Source: CAVPJW01 sp963705525 (GTDB taxonomy: Bacteria > Acidobacteriota > Vicinamibacteria > Vicinamibacterales > CAVPJW01). From it: 64,000 bases of DNA. Of the stretch, positions 55,265 through 63,397 are shown in pieces; positions within the stretch are counted from its first letter, which is position 1, and the number at the start of each line of letters is the position of its first letter. The position numbers and the translations under genes were made by a program. The notes under the pieces were generated by a model. That model ran no database searches, was not told the origin of the DNA, and saw nothing but the letters and a program-made list of their open reading frames with translations. The DNA lies in the NCBI GenBank assembly GCA_963705525.1, contig CAVPJW010000004.1, forward strand, positions 992,001 to 1,056,000, read 5' to 3'.

Positions 55265-56044
55265 TCAACGTCCGAGCGCGGCCTCGAATGCTGGTGGATC
55301 CTGCAGATAGCGCTTCGCCGTCTCGCCGAGGACGGGATTGGTGAAGAGCTCCGGCACAGGCCGCTCGACCAGCGCGGCGATCGCGTCGGCGACCTCCGGC
55401 GGCGTCTGCGGCTTCGTCGCGCCCGGCGGCGGCCACGGGCCCGGCGTGCCTCCCAGTGCATTCGCCGCAAATTCTGTCGTCACGACTCCCGGCATCACCA
55501 GCGACACGTGGATATCGGGGTACTCACGCGCCAGGTCCATGCGCAGATTGATCGTCAGGCTGTTGAGCGCAGCCTTTGCCGCGCTGTAGATCGACCGGTA
55601 ACTCGCCAAAGGCACACGCGACAGATACGACGAGACATTGATGAGATGCCCGGCGCGCCGCTCCTTGAAGTACGGCACGATGACCTGCATCCCGTAGAGC
55701 GCCGACTTCAAGTTGATCGACATCATCTCGTCGACATCCTCGTCGGTCAGCTCGAGCACCGTGCGGCCGATGCCGCGGCCGGCATTGTTGATCCAGACAT
55801 CGACGAGGCCGAACTCGGCGATCGCCCGGTCTTTCAACCGCTCGACATCCGCACGCCGGCGAACATCGGTCACGACGACGCGCGCTCCACCACCTGAGCG
55901 GCGCGCGACGTCCGCCAGCTGCTCTTCGCGACGCGCGGCAAGAACCAGACGATGGCCGTCTCGCCCGAGACGCTCGGCGAGCGCGGCACCGATGCCGCTG
56001 CTGGCACCCGTAATGACGATGACCTTGCCCGAATTCGTTTCCAC
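55265..56044 (-). CDS. Short-chain dehydrogenase/reductase
   Basis: Classical SDR, about 259 residues. Cofactor motif TGASSGIG, NNAGRGIG, catalytic Ser in INVSSYLS and YRSIYSAAKAAL (the Tyr-x3-Lys region reads YSAAK). The start is uncertain: GTG at 56044 (VETNSGKVIVITG) is preferred; ATG codons at 56134 and 56110 would add residues with no SDR similarity. Substrate unknown. Confidence 0.85.
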   Translation of the reverse strand: METNSGKVIVITGASSGIGAALAERLGRDGHRLVLAARREEQLADVARRSGGGARVVVTDVRRRADVERLKDRAIAEFGLVDVWINNAGRGIGRTVLELTDEDVDEMMSINLKSALYGMQVIVPYFKERRAGHLINVSSYLSRVPLASYRSIYSAAKAALNSLTINLRMDLAREYPDIHVSLVMPGVVTTEFAANALGGTPGPWPPPGATKPQTPPEVADAIAALVERPVPELFTNPVLGETAKRYLQDPPAFEAALGR

Positions 56045-56148
56045 GGTCCCTACTTTGTCACAGTCGAAAAAGCGGCCGGGGAACTTTTTTCGGCGTCCTT
56101 TCGTCTGTCCCATTTGAACTACAATGCAGACCAAATAGCGTCACGCGA

Positions 56149-56490
56149 ATGACACGAGCCAGCGACAAGGTCTTCCTCGGCGAGTTCGAGCAGGTCGTCC
56201 TGCTCGCCATCCTCCACCTTGGTGACGGCGCCTATGGCGTACCGATCCGGCAGGAAATTGCCCGGCGCGCGCGCCGCCGGGTGTCGCGCGGCGCGCTCTA
56301 TACGGCGCTCGACCGGCTCGAGGCCAAGCGCTGTCTGGCGTCGAGGATGAGTGATCCCCTGCCGGAACGCGGCGGACGCTCCCGACGTTATTACTCTGTG
56401 ACGCCCCTCGGCCTTTCCGCCCTGCAGGGCGCCAGACGGACGCTTCTGAGGTTGTGGCAGGGACTCGAATCCACGCTGGAGGCGTCGTGA
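56149..56490 (+). CDS. PadR-family transcriptional regulator
   Basis: 113 residues. Winged helix with LGEFEQVVLLAILHLGDGAYGVPIRQEI and VSRGALYTALDRLEAKRCL, the standard PadR pattern. Its stop overlaps the start of the ADOP permease gene, the normal pairing. It probably represses this operon; no operator was defined. Confidence 0.93.
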   Translation: MTRASDKVFLGEFEQVVLLAILHLGDGAYGVPIRQEIARRARRRVSRGALYTALDRLEAKRCLASRMSDPLPERGGRSRRYYSVTPLGLSALQGARRTLLRLWQGLESTLEAS

Positions 56491-59180
56491 ACGGCGCCGG
56501 TTCACCGCCGAACCTCGCGGAGCGGCTGCTGGCGAGGATTTTCGGCCGCGACGAGCTCGCTGAGTCGATCCTGGGCGATCTGCGCGAGGAGCACGGTGTC
56601 GTAGCGGCAGAACGGCCGGCCATCGTCGCGTCGGCGTGGTACTGGTCGCAGGCGTTCTCGCTTTCGATCCGGTTCGCAGGCCGGCGCGTCCGCGACCGCG
56701 CAACGTCGGCCACAAGGCCGCATATTCCCCCGCACCGTGGAGACAAGGAAATGCAGACACTCGCATCGGAAGCCCGGCTCGCGCTTCGTGCCATGTACAA
56801 GCGTCCGGGCCTGACGTTCATGGTCATGATCACGCTGGCGCTCGCGCTGGGCGCGAACGCGGCGATCTTCGCCGTCATCGATGCGCTCGCCATCCATCCT
56901 TATCCGTTCAAGGACATCGATCGCCTCGCGGTCCTCGCCGAGAGTGCTCCCGTCGACAGTTACGTTCAGGAGTCCGTCTCCCCCGCCAACTTCCTCGACT
57001 GGAAGAAGCAGAGCGATGTGTTCGACACGCTGGTTGCCTACGAGTGGTGGGACGTCAACCTCATGGGCAGGGATGAGCCCGAACGCGTGCAGGGGTTCTG
57101 GGTGTCCGCCGATTTCTTCAAGACGCTTGGTATTCAGCCCGCGCGCGGGCGCACGTTCACGCGCGACGAAGAAACATTCGGACGGCATCGACAGGCCGTC
57201 CTCGGCGACGGCCTCTGGAAGCGACGCTTCGCCGGCGATCCGAACATCGTCGGGCGGTCGATTCTCCTCGACGGGACTTCCTACGACGTTGTTGGAATCG
57301 CACCCGCTGGATTCGATTTTCCCTCGGGCACCGAGCTCTGGGCGCCGCTCGCGTTCGACGACAAGGCGACCATCGAGCGAAAGAATCGTTACCTGACGGT
57401 CTTTGGGCGCCTGGCCGCCGGAAAAACGCTCGACGACGCAAAGGCGCAAATGGCGGTCATCGGAGATCGGCTGGAGCAGCAGTACCCGGACGTGAACAAG
57501 GATCGCGACATCCGCGTCCTGACGTTCACGCGTGGAATGATGGACGAAGGACTCCAGCCGGTCCTGATCATGTGGCAGGCGTCGGCGGGGTTCGTTCTGC
57601 TGATTGCGTGCGCCAACATCGCCAATCTCCTCCTGGCGCGCGGGGCCGAACGGCATCGTGAGATTGCCGTTCGCCTCGCAATCGGCGCCGGACGCGGCCG
57701 CATCGTGCGGCAGCTCCTCATCGAGAGTGGTCTCCTGGCACTGGCGGCGGTGCCACTGGCGCTTGGTCTCGCCTGGGTCTTCGTCGAGCTGATCCGCATC
57801 AACATGCCCGCCAACATCGTCCGGTTCCTCGCCGGCTGGAAAACGATGGGGGTCGACCTGCGGCTGACCGGTTTTACGTGCCTTCTTGCGCTCGTCACCG
57901 CGATGATCTTCGGCGTGATGCCGGCCTTGCAGACCTCGCGGCTGCACCTGGTCGAGTCGTTGAAGGAGGGAGGACGGGGTGGGTCCCCCGGCGCCAAGCG
58001 CCAGCTGCTCAGACGCGGACTGGTCGTCGCGGAAATCGCGCTGGTCCTGCCGCTCCTCGTCGCGTCGGGCGTGGCCGCCATCGCGGGCTATCGTTTCGTC
58101 AACGGACCGCAGGGGTACGACCCCGATCGGTTGCTCATCATGCGAGCGGTGCTGCCCGACTCGCGATATCCGGACGATGGATCCAGGGATCGGTTCGTCC
58201 GCGCCGCTCTGGATCATTTGAAGACCGTTGCCGGCGTCGAGCGAGTCGCCGCCGGGAATACCCTGCCGGCTTTGCCGAGCAACTCGTCGCGAAACATCGA
58301 AATCGAAGGACAGCCCAACGTGGATCCGGCCAATCCTCCGCAGGTGGATCTTCGTGCCGTGTCGCCGGGCTATCTCGACACCCTGCGGATTCCTCTCGTC
58401 AAGGGTCGCGGCCTTCTGGAGAGCGACCGCGCCGACACCGAGCGGGTGGCGGTCGTCAGCGAGTCGATGGCGCAGAAGTTCTGGCCTGGCGCGGATCCCA
58501 TCGGGCGCCGGCTTCGCATTGTCGATCGCGACGATAGCCAGTGGATCACCGTCGTGGGCATCGCGGGCGACCACATTCATCAATGGTTCGGCCGGCGGAA
58601 CTACCCGACGATGTTCCGGCCCTACGTCCAGGGCCCGACGAGCTACATCGCGATCGCTGTCCGGACGAGCGGCGATCCGACGCTGCTCACGTCCCAGACG
58701 CGGGCTGCCATCAAGGCCATCGATCCGACTCAGCCCATGTTCGACGTCATGAGCATGCGGCAGCAACTGAGCGACCGCACGATCGGCCTGCAATACATCA
58801 CGGTCGTGATGGCGGTCTTCGGCGGAATTGCGCTCGTCCTGGCGATCGTCGGCGTCTACGGCGTGATGGCGTACCTGATCTCGCAGCGGACGCACGAGAT
58901 CGGCGTGCGCATTGCTCTCGGCGCGAGCTCGGCGGACGTGCTCCGCCTCACGATCGGTCAGGCCTGGCGCCTGACCGCCGTCGGAGTGGCCGTCGGTCTT
59001 CTGCTCTCGGCGGCGCTCAGCCGTTTGATCGAGGCAGGGCTCTTCGGTCTCGTGCCGACCGATGCACGGATGCTGGCGGGCTTCGCCGCCGTGCTCGTCG
59101 TGGCGGCGCTCGTGGCGGGTTACGTGCCGGCGCGGCGGGCAACCATCATCGATCCCGTGATCGCGCTCCGGGAGCCGTGA
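56487..59180 (+). CDS. ADOP-type permease (MacB/FtsX domains)
   Basis: About 897 residues from a GTG at 56487 overlapping the PadR stop (GTGA). Residues 1-about 80 form the permease prefix region (LAERLLARIFGRDELAESILGDLREEH). Two MacB-PCD/FtsX halves follow: first helix LTFMVMITLALALGANAAIFAVIDA, FtsX region IACANIANLLLARGAERHREIAVRLAIGAGRGRI, then a second half with LVLAIVGVYGVMAYLISQRTHEIGVRIALGA. No ATPase gene adjoins. Family role in export or signalling is uncertain. Confidence 0.92.
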   Translation: MNGAGSPPNLAERLLARIFGRDELAESILGDLREEHGVVAAERPAIVASAWYWSQAFSLSIRFAGRRVRDRATSATRPHIPPHRGDKEMQTLASEARLALRAMYKRPGLTFMVMITLALALGANAAIFAVIDALAIHPYPFKDIDRLAVLAESAPVDSYVQESVSPANFLDWKKQSDVFDTLVAYEWWDVNLMGRDEPERVQGFWVSADFFKTLGIQPARGRTFTRDEETFGRHRQAVLGDGLWKRRFAGDPNIVGRSILLDGTSYDVVGIAPAGFDFPSGTELWAPLAFDDKATIERKNRYLTVFGRLAAGKTLDDAKAQMAVIGDRLEQQYPDVNKDRDIRVLTFTRGMMDEGLQPVLIMWQASAGFVLLIACANIANLLLARGAERHREIAVRLAIGAGRGRIVRQLLIESGLLALAAVPLALGLAWVFVELIRINMPANIVRFLAGWKTMGVDLRLTGFTCLLALVTAMIFGVMPALQTSRLHLVESLKEGGRGGSPGAKRQLLRRGLVVAEIALVLPLLVASGVAAIAGYRFVNGPQGYDPDRLLIMRAVLPDSRYPDDGSRDRFVRAALDHLKTVAGVERVAAGNTLPALPSNSSRNIEIEGQPNVDPANPPQVDLRAVSPGYLDTLRIPLVKGRGLLESDRADTERVAVVSESMAQKFWPGADPIGRRLRIVDRDDSQWITVVGIAGDHIHQWFGRRNYPTMFRPYVQGPTSYIAIAVRTSGDPTLLTSQTRAAIKAIDPTQPMFDVMSMRQQLSDRTIGLQYITVVMAVFGGIALVLAIVGVYGVMAYLISQRTHEIGVRIALGASSADVLRLTIGQAWRLTAVGVAVGLLLSAALSRLIEAGLFGLVPTDARMLAGFAAVLVVAALVAGYVPARRATIIDPVIALREP

Positions 59181-59186
59181 CCGGTC

Positions 59187-60557
59187 TCAACACAACACGC
59201 GCATGACGTCAGAGCGCGTGATGATGAACGTCTTCTCCGTCTTGAAGTCCCTGACGAGCACGGCAGGATTCTGTGGTGTGATCATCCGCGACAACAAATC
59301 GACCGGCGTCGAGATGTCCACGAACGGAAACGCCGGCTGCATGATGAACGAGACCGGCTGACTCTTGACGGCGGGATTCGCGACGAGCGCCTGATAGAGA
59401 TGCGCTTCGTTCAGCGAGCCTACCAGCCGTCGATCGTGCATGATCGAGATCTGGGAGAAGTCCCGCTCGCTCATCACCTTCGCCGCCACTTCCACCGAGT
59501 CGCTGTCTTCGACCGCCAGGAGCTCACCCGACAAACGCGACTCCACGAGATCGCGGGCCGTCATCCCCGACTTCTCGAAGAATCCCTTCTCGCGCATCCA
59601 GTCGTCGTTGAACATCTTCCCGAGGTACCGCGTGCCGTGGTCGTGGAAGATGACGACGATGGTGTCAATGTCGGTGAAGTTGTCCTTCAACTGCAGGAGC
59701 CCGGCCATCGCGGACCCGGCGGAGTTGCCGGCGAAGATGCCCTCTTCGCGCGCGATGCGCCGCGTCATCAGCGCCGCGTCCTTGTCCGTCACCTTCTCGA
59801 AGTGGTCGATGACGTCGAAGTCCACGTTCTTCGGCAGGAAATCCTCGCCGATGCCCTCGGTGATGTACGGGTAGATCTCGTTCTTGTCGAAAATCCCCGT
59901 CTCCTTGTACTTCTTGAACACGGAGCCGTACGTGTCGATGCCCCACACCTTAATCTTCGGATTGCGCTCCTTCAGATACCGTCCCACGCCGCTGATCGTG
60001 CCGCCCGTGCCGACGCCGACCACGAGATGGGTCACCTTGCCCTCGGTCTGATTCCAGATCTCGGGCCCCGTCTGTTCGTAGTGCGCGGCCGAGTTCGACA
60101 GGTTGTCGTACTGATTCGCCTTCCAGGAATTCGGCACCTCCTGCTGGAGACGCGACGACACGGAATAGTACGAGCGCGGATCTTCCGGATCGACGTTCGT
60201 CGGACACACGATCACTTCGGCCCCAAACGCCTTGAGCGCATCCACCTTTTCCTTCGACTGCTTGTCGGTGGTCGTGAAGATGCACTTGTAGCCTTTGACG
60301 ACGGCCGTGATGGCCAGGCCCATCCCTGTATTGCCCGACGTGCCTTCGATGATCGTCCCGCCCGGCTTCAGGAGTCCCTGGCGCTCGGCTTCTTCGATCA
60401 TCCTCACGGCCATGCGGTCCTTGATCGAATTGCCGGGATTGAAGGTCTCCACCTTGGCCAGCACGGTGCCCCTGACCACGCCCCGTGTGATGCGATTGAT
60501 GCGCACCATCGGCGTGTCGCCGATGACCTCGAGGATGTTTGCGCTGATTGTTCTCAC
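59187..60557 (-). CDS. Cystathionine beta-synthase with CBS domains
   Basis: 456 residues. Fold-type II PLP domain with NPGNSIKDRMA (PLP Lys), EGTSGNTGMGLA and GTGGTISGVGRYLKE. The C-terminal 120 residues are a CBS-domain pair (LAVEDSDSVEVAAKVMSERDFSQISIM, VSFIMQPAFPFVDIS). Condenses serine or O-acetylserine with homocysteine; no cystathionine gamma-lyase gene in the window. Convergent with the ADOP gene (6-bp gap). Confidence 0.92.
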   Translation of the reverse strand: MRTISANILEVIGDTPMVRINRITRGVVRGTVLAKVETFNPGNSIKDRMAVRMIEEAERQGLLKPGGTIIEGTSGNTGMGLAITAVVKGYKCIFTTTDKQSKEKVDALKAFGAEVIVCPTNVDPEDPRSYYSVSSRLQQEVPNSWKANQYDNLSNSAAHYEQTGPEIWNQTEGKVTHLVVGVGTGGTISGVGRYLKERNPKIKVWGIDTYGSVFKKYKETGIFDKNEIYPYITEGIGEDFLPKNVDFDVIDHFEKVTDKDAALMTRRIAREEGIFAGNSAGSAMAGLLQLKDNFTDIDTIVVIFHDHGTRYLGKMFNDDWMREKGFFEKSGMTARDLVESRLSGELLAVEDSDSVEVAAKVMSERDFSQISIMHDRRLVGSLNEAHLYQALVANPAVKSQPVSFIMQPAFPFVDISTPVDLLSRMITPQNPAVLVRDFKTEKTFIITRSDVMRVLC

Positions 60558-61051
60558 GATCGCTCCCGATAGAACGCAATCAGGTCCATGCTCTTTGGCG
60601 GCGCTGCGCCCAGCTGGCGCAGCATAGTCGTGATCTGGCCGCGGTGGTAACTCGCGTGATTGGCGACGTGCTGGAGCATGTGCCAGAAGATGGACCGCCC
60701 CGATTGTCCGCTGAGCAGTTTGTAGTCGAACTCGCGCGTGATGCCGGACTCGCCGAGCTCCTCGAGAAACGCGCGCATTTTCGCTTCATGCTCGCTCCAC
60801 GTCCGGCGAAGTGTCGCGACATCAGGAAACATGTCCGATGGCAGCAGCGTCGTCGGCGACTGCCCCTGCCAGCGCGAATACCAGGCCCACTCGGCGGCGT
60901 AAACATGCGTCGCCGTGTCGCGGATCGATTTGAAGCTGTTGCCCATGTCGCGTGTGAACTGTTCAGGCGTTAATGGGTCGAGCGCGGTCAGCAGGCGATC
61001 GCGCGCCCAGTAGTGGTAGTCGACGAGCGTTCTCAGATCACTGAGGTTCAC
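60554..61051 (-). CDS. DinB-family protein
   Basis: 165 residues. DinB four-helix fold: LRTLVDYHYWARDRLL with first His, SIRDTATHVYAAEWAW with the second, WHMLQHVANHASYHRGQI with the third. The stop overlaps the cystathionine beta-synthase start by 4 bp, so the genes are coupled. Function unknown. Confidence 0.85.
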   Translation of the reverse strand: MNLSDLRTLVDYHYWARDRLLTALDPLTPEQFTRDMGNSFKSIRDTATHVYAAEWAWYSRWQGQSPTTLLPSDMFPDVATLRRTWSEHEAKMRAFLEELGESGITREFDYKLLSGQSGRSIFWHMLQHVANHASYHRGQITTMLRQLGAAPPKSMDLIAFYRERS

Positions 61052-61132
61052 ACTGCCTCCCTGTCTGCCGTGCGTCGGTCGTCGTTGTCGATGGTCCGCT
61101 CCACGAACATGATGCTCGCGACTCTGGTGCCG

Positions 61133-61789
61133 TCAGGATCGATAGGCGCAATCTCTCTCGAGCGGACAGATATCACAGCTGGGTGCATTCCGTGTGCAGA
61201 GACTTTGGCCGTGCTGCTGAAGCAGGAGATGCGCCTCCTGGAGAACAGCCGTGTTCGGCTCCAGTCCTCGTGCGGCGTCGCGTGCGAGCGCGTACATGCG
61301 CGCGTAGGACTTGTCCTCGTGGACGAACCCGAGGCGCGTCAGTACGCGGAGTCCGTTCGACTCGGGCGCCAGAAAGGGCTGGCGACCCGTGAACAGCAGA
61401 ATCTTCTCGGCGCCTGGCTCGCCGATGCCCGGGAATTTTCGGAGCGCGTTCTTGGCCTGCGCGACGGGCAGTCGCACCACATCGTCGAGCCGGCCGCCAA
61501 ATTCCCTCGTGGCGATGACCGCACACTCACGCAGTTTCTTCGCAAACTGCCCCTTCATGATGCCGTGCGCTGTGATCTCTTCGAGCGTGGCACGATCGGC
61601 CGCGAGAATGGCCGACGGCGTCAGGCCGACCTTCTTCTTGAGCTGAGCAAAGGCGGCACGCCGCCGCTCGGGAGTCGCCAGGTAGGCGACGTTCTCGAGC
61701 AGAATCAGCGCAAACGGATCTTTCGTGGGCAGCCTGCGCGGTCGGCCGTAGTGCGCGCGGAGCCCGGTGATGGCTTGCGCCAGCGTCAC
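61133..61789 (-). CDS. Endonuclease III-like HhH/4Fe-4S protein
   Basis: 218 residues. The helix-hairpin-helix region is KFPGIGEPGAEKILLF and the C-terminal iron-sulfur ligands are Cys-x6-Cys-x2-Cys-x5-Cys. In endonuclease III the hairpin carries the catalytic Lys and VDTH the catalytic Asp. Here the corresponding segments read EPGAEK and PESN, so the canonical residues look changed. It may be a non-glycosylase DNA-binding relative. Confidence 0.8.
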   Translation of the reverse strand: MTLAQAITGLRAHYGRPRRLPTKDPFALILLENVAYLATPERRRAAFAQLKKKVGLTPSAILAADRATLEEITAHGIMKGQFAKKLRECAVIATREFGGRLDDVVRLPVAQAKNALRKFPGIGEPGAEKILLFTGRQPFLAPESNGLRVLTRLGFVHEDKSYARMYALARDAARGLEPNTAVLQEAHLLLQQHGQSLCTRNAPSCDICPLERDCAYRS

Positions 61790-61794
61790 GCGTG

Positions 61795-62517
61795 TTATCT
61801 CAGCTCGACACGGCCGCGCGGTGTGTCGAGCGTCGCGACGAGGGCCGGAGCGCTCCCCTGGACGACCTCAAGGTTGAGCTCGAGCGCGCGCAGCATGACG
61901 CGCAGCGTGTCGGGCATCGGGTGCTCGGCGCGAAGCGACGTGAGAGTCAGGCCAGTCGCAGCGGTGGCCGACGGATGTGGAGACGTTCCCCAGTCGATGA
62001 AGAAGGGAACGATGCCGTCCGCGATGACCGTGGTCGGATTGGTGTACCGCCACGCCAGGAGCACTCCGTCAGGCCGTTTGCGGCTGCCATCGGCGACTCG
62101 TCCAAGCGAGATGCCCGAAGACGAAGCGCGCGTTGTGAGCTTCTCGAGGTCCGTCCCCTTCGCCGCCCAGCGAACCAGCCGAGGTGCGGTGAGGCCGTCG
62201 ATGCCGAACGACCGCGGGCTCGACGGCTTTGGCTGGTCCGGATCGGGGCCAATGATCTCCAGATACATCGCGCCGCCGAGCGCCGCGAGGGCGTTGCGTG
62301 TGCCACGGCCGGGATGCGCGCCGCCCGCCGACGCGCGAACGCCCGTCAGTTTCTCAATCGCCGCGATGCCCGCGTCGAGGTCGGGACTGGCGTAAACCAG
62401 GTGATCAACGTTATCCGGCACGGCACCTATCTCCACGGCCATCGACCGGCTTCCCGCAGCGGTGATCGAAACGACCAATGCGAACCATGCGCCCAAGAGC
62501 GACCCAAGCTTGATCAT
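61795..62517 (-). CDS. Glyoxalase-like (VOC) domain protein
   Basis: 240 residues. Possible signal peptide at the N-terminus (MIKLGSLLGAWFALVVSI). DNVDHLVYASPDLDAGIAAIEKLTGV is the start of the glyoxalase-like domain, followed by LGGAMYLEIIGPDP and VPFFIDWGTSPHPS. Metal-binding His of DHLV and Glu of LEII are present. Substrate unknown. Confidence 0.78.
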   Translation of the reverse strand: MIKLGSLLGAWFALVVSITAAGSRSMAVEIGAVPDNVDHLVYASPDLDAGIAAIEKLTGVRASAGGAHPGRGTRNALAALGGAMYLEIIGPDPDQPKPSSPRSFGIDGLTAPRLVRWAAKGTDLEKLTTRASSSGISLGRVADGSRKRPDGVLLAWRYTNPTTVIADGIVPFFIDWGTSPHPSATAATGLTLTSLRAEHPMPDTLRVMLRALELNLEVVQGSAPALVATLDTPRGRVELR

Positions 62518-62532
62518 ACCGCCGACCTTCCT

Positions 62533-62586
62533 CTCGACCCTTAGACCCTTTGACTCTTAGACTCTTAGACCCTTCGACCCTTCGAT
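62533..62586. repeat. Octamer tandem-repeat tract
   Basis: Here the unit is 8 bp: AGACCCTT TGACTCTT AGACTCTT AGACCCTT CGACCCTT. It fills the gap and reaches into the 3' end of the next gene, encoding its GSKGLRV-stop. Related in style to the heptad tracts, longer by one base per unit. Confidence 0.7.
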
Positions 62587-62913
62587 CAGGTCTTCCGGCA
62601 TCGCGTCGTCTTTGACCACGACGCCATAGTGCCGGACTCGTCGATCGAAGTCGGTGAGAAGCGCCGCTGCCTCGTCGGTCACGACAGCCGCGTCGATGTC
62701 GTCGCCCGCAAACCGCCGAATCGCTTCGCGCGAGCGCCAGAACGTCACGACGACGACCTCGATCGAGTCTTCTGTCAGCTCGCGCTCGAAAATCATCCCG
62801 CCCGAATACCCATCCACCTGCTTGACGCGCGGCAGCACGGCATTCCTGAAGTGCTCCAGGTAGCGAGGGGCCTGCTCGCGGGTCGTGCGCGCCGACCAGC
62901 ATCGCGCCACCAT
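62557..62913 (-). CDS. Antibiotic-biosynthesis-monooxygenase-like dimeric barrel protein
   Basis: 118 residues. VKQVDGYSGGMIFER and IEVVVVTFWRSREAIRRFAG fit the ABM ferredoxin-like dimeric barrel. The last seven residues and stop lie in the octamer repeat, so the natural end may be earlier. Tightly linked to the YCII-like gene upstream (1-bp gap). Confidence 0.65.
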   Translation of the reverse strand: MVARCWSARTTREQAPRYLEHFRNAVLPRVKQVDGYSGGMIFERELTEDSIEVVVVTFWRSREAIRRFAGDDIDAAVVTDEAAALLTDFDRRVRHYGVVVKDDAMPEDLIEGSKGLRV

Positions 62914-62914
62914 G

Positions 62915-63223
62915 CTAGACGGCCTTCCCCGATCTCTCCAACGACTCCTGTCCGATGACGACCGCCCAGGGCCTCACCTCCCACTTCCTGACGAGGCCCT
63001 GAAGGACGTACGGATCGCGCCTGGCGAATTCCTCCACGCCTGAACTGTCCGGCGCCTGAAACACGATCAGCGCGCGATCGGGCGGATCTCCGAGCGCTCC
63101 ACCGAGAAGCAGTCCACTCCGCTCGTGCGCTTCACGGATGTGCTGAAGGTGCAACGGCCGGAATGGCATCCGCCGGTTTGCAAAATCGTCCACGACTTCA
63201 TAGGTCAACGCAAAAAATGGCAT
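62915..63223 (-). CDS. YCII-related protein
   Basis: 102 residues. FALTYEVVDDF, RPLHLQHIREAHERSGLLLGGAL and VEEFARRDPYVLQGLVRKWEVRPW fit the YCII dimeric-barrel family, with the His and Asp conserved. Same operon as the ABM-like gene. Function unknown. Confidence 0.8.
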   Translation of the reverse strand: MPFFALTYEVVDDFANRRMPFRPLHLQHIREAHERSGLLLGGALGDPPDRALIVFQAPDSSGVEEFARRDPYVLQGLVRKWEVRPWAVVIGQESLERSGKAV

Positions 63224-63342
63224 GAGAGGATCCTTCCTCGCTACCGCACGCGTTCCAGCGACTCGACGATCACGCCCATCTGCAAGGCCACGACCACGAC
63301 GTGAGCAGGGATGGCCCTTCGCATCATCGACCCCCAGCTCGC

Positions 63343-63373
63343 CTGACTTCCCCTGAATTGGAGATCATATAAT
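63343..63373 (+). promoter_or_regulatory. Candidate promoter of the duplicated-cupin gene
   Basis: TATAAT at 63368-63373 is a perfect -10 element; CTGACT at 63343-63348, 19 bp upstream, is a weak -35. The start codon is 25 bases downstream, after an AAAGGAG ribosome-binding site. The rest of the gap 63224-63397 holds no recognised gene. Confidence 0.45.
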
Positions 63374-63397
63374 CGAGTCGCCTCAAAGGAGCACACC

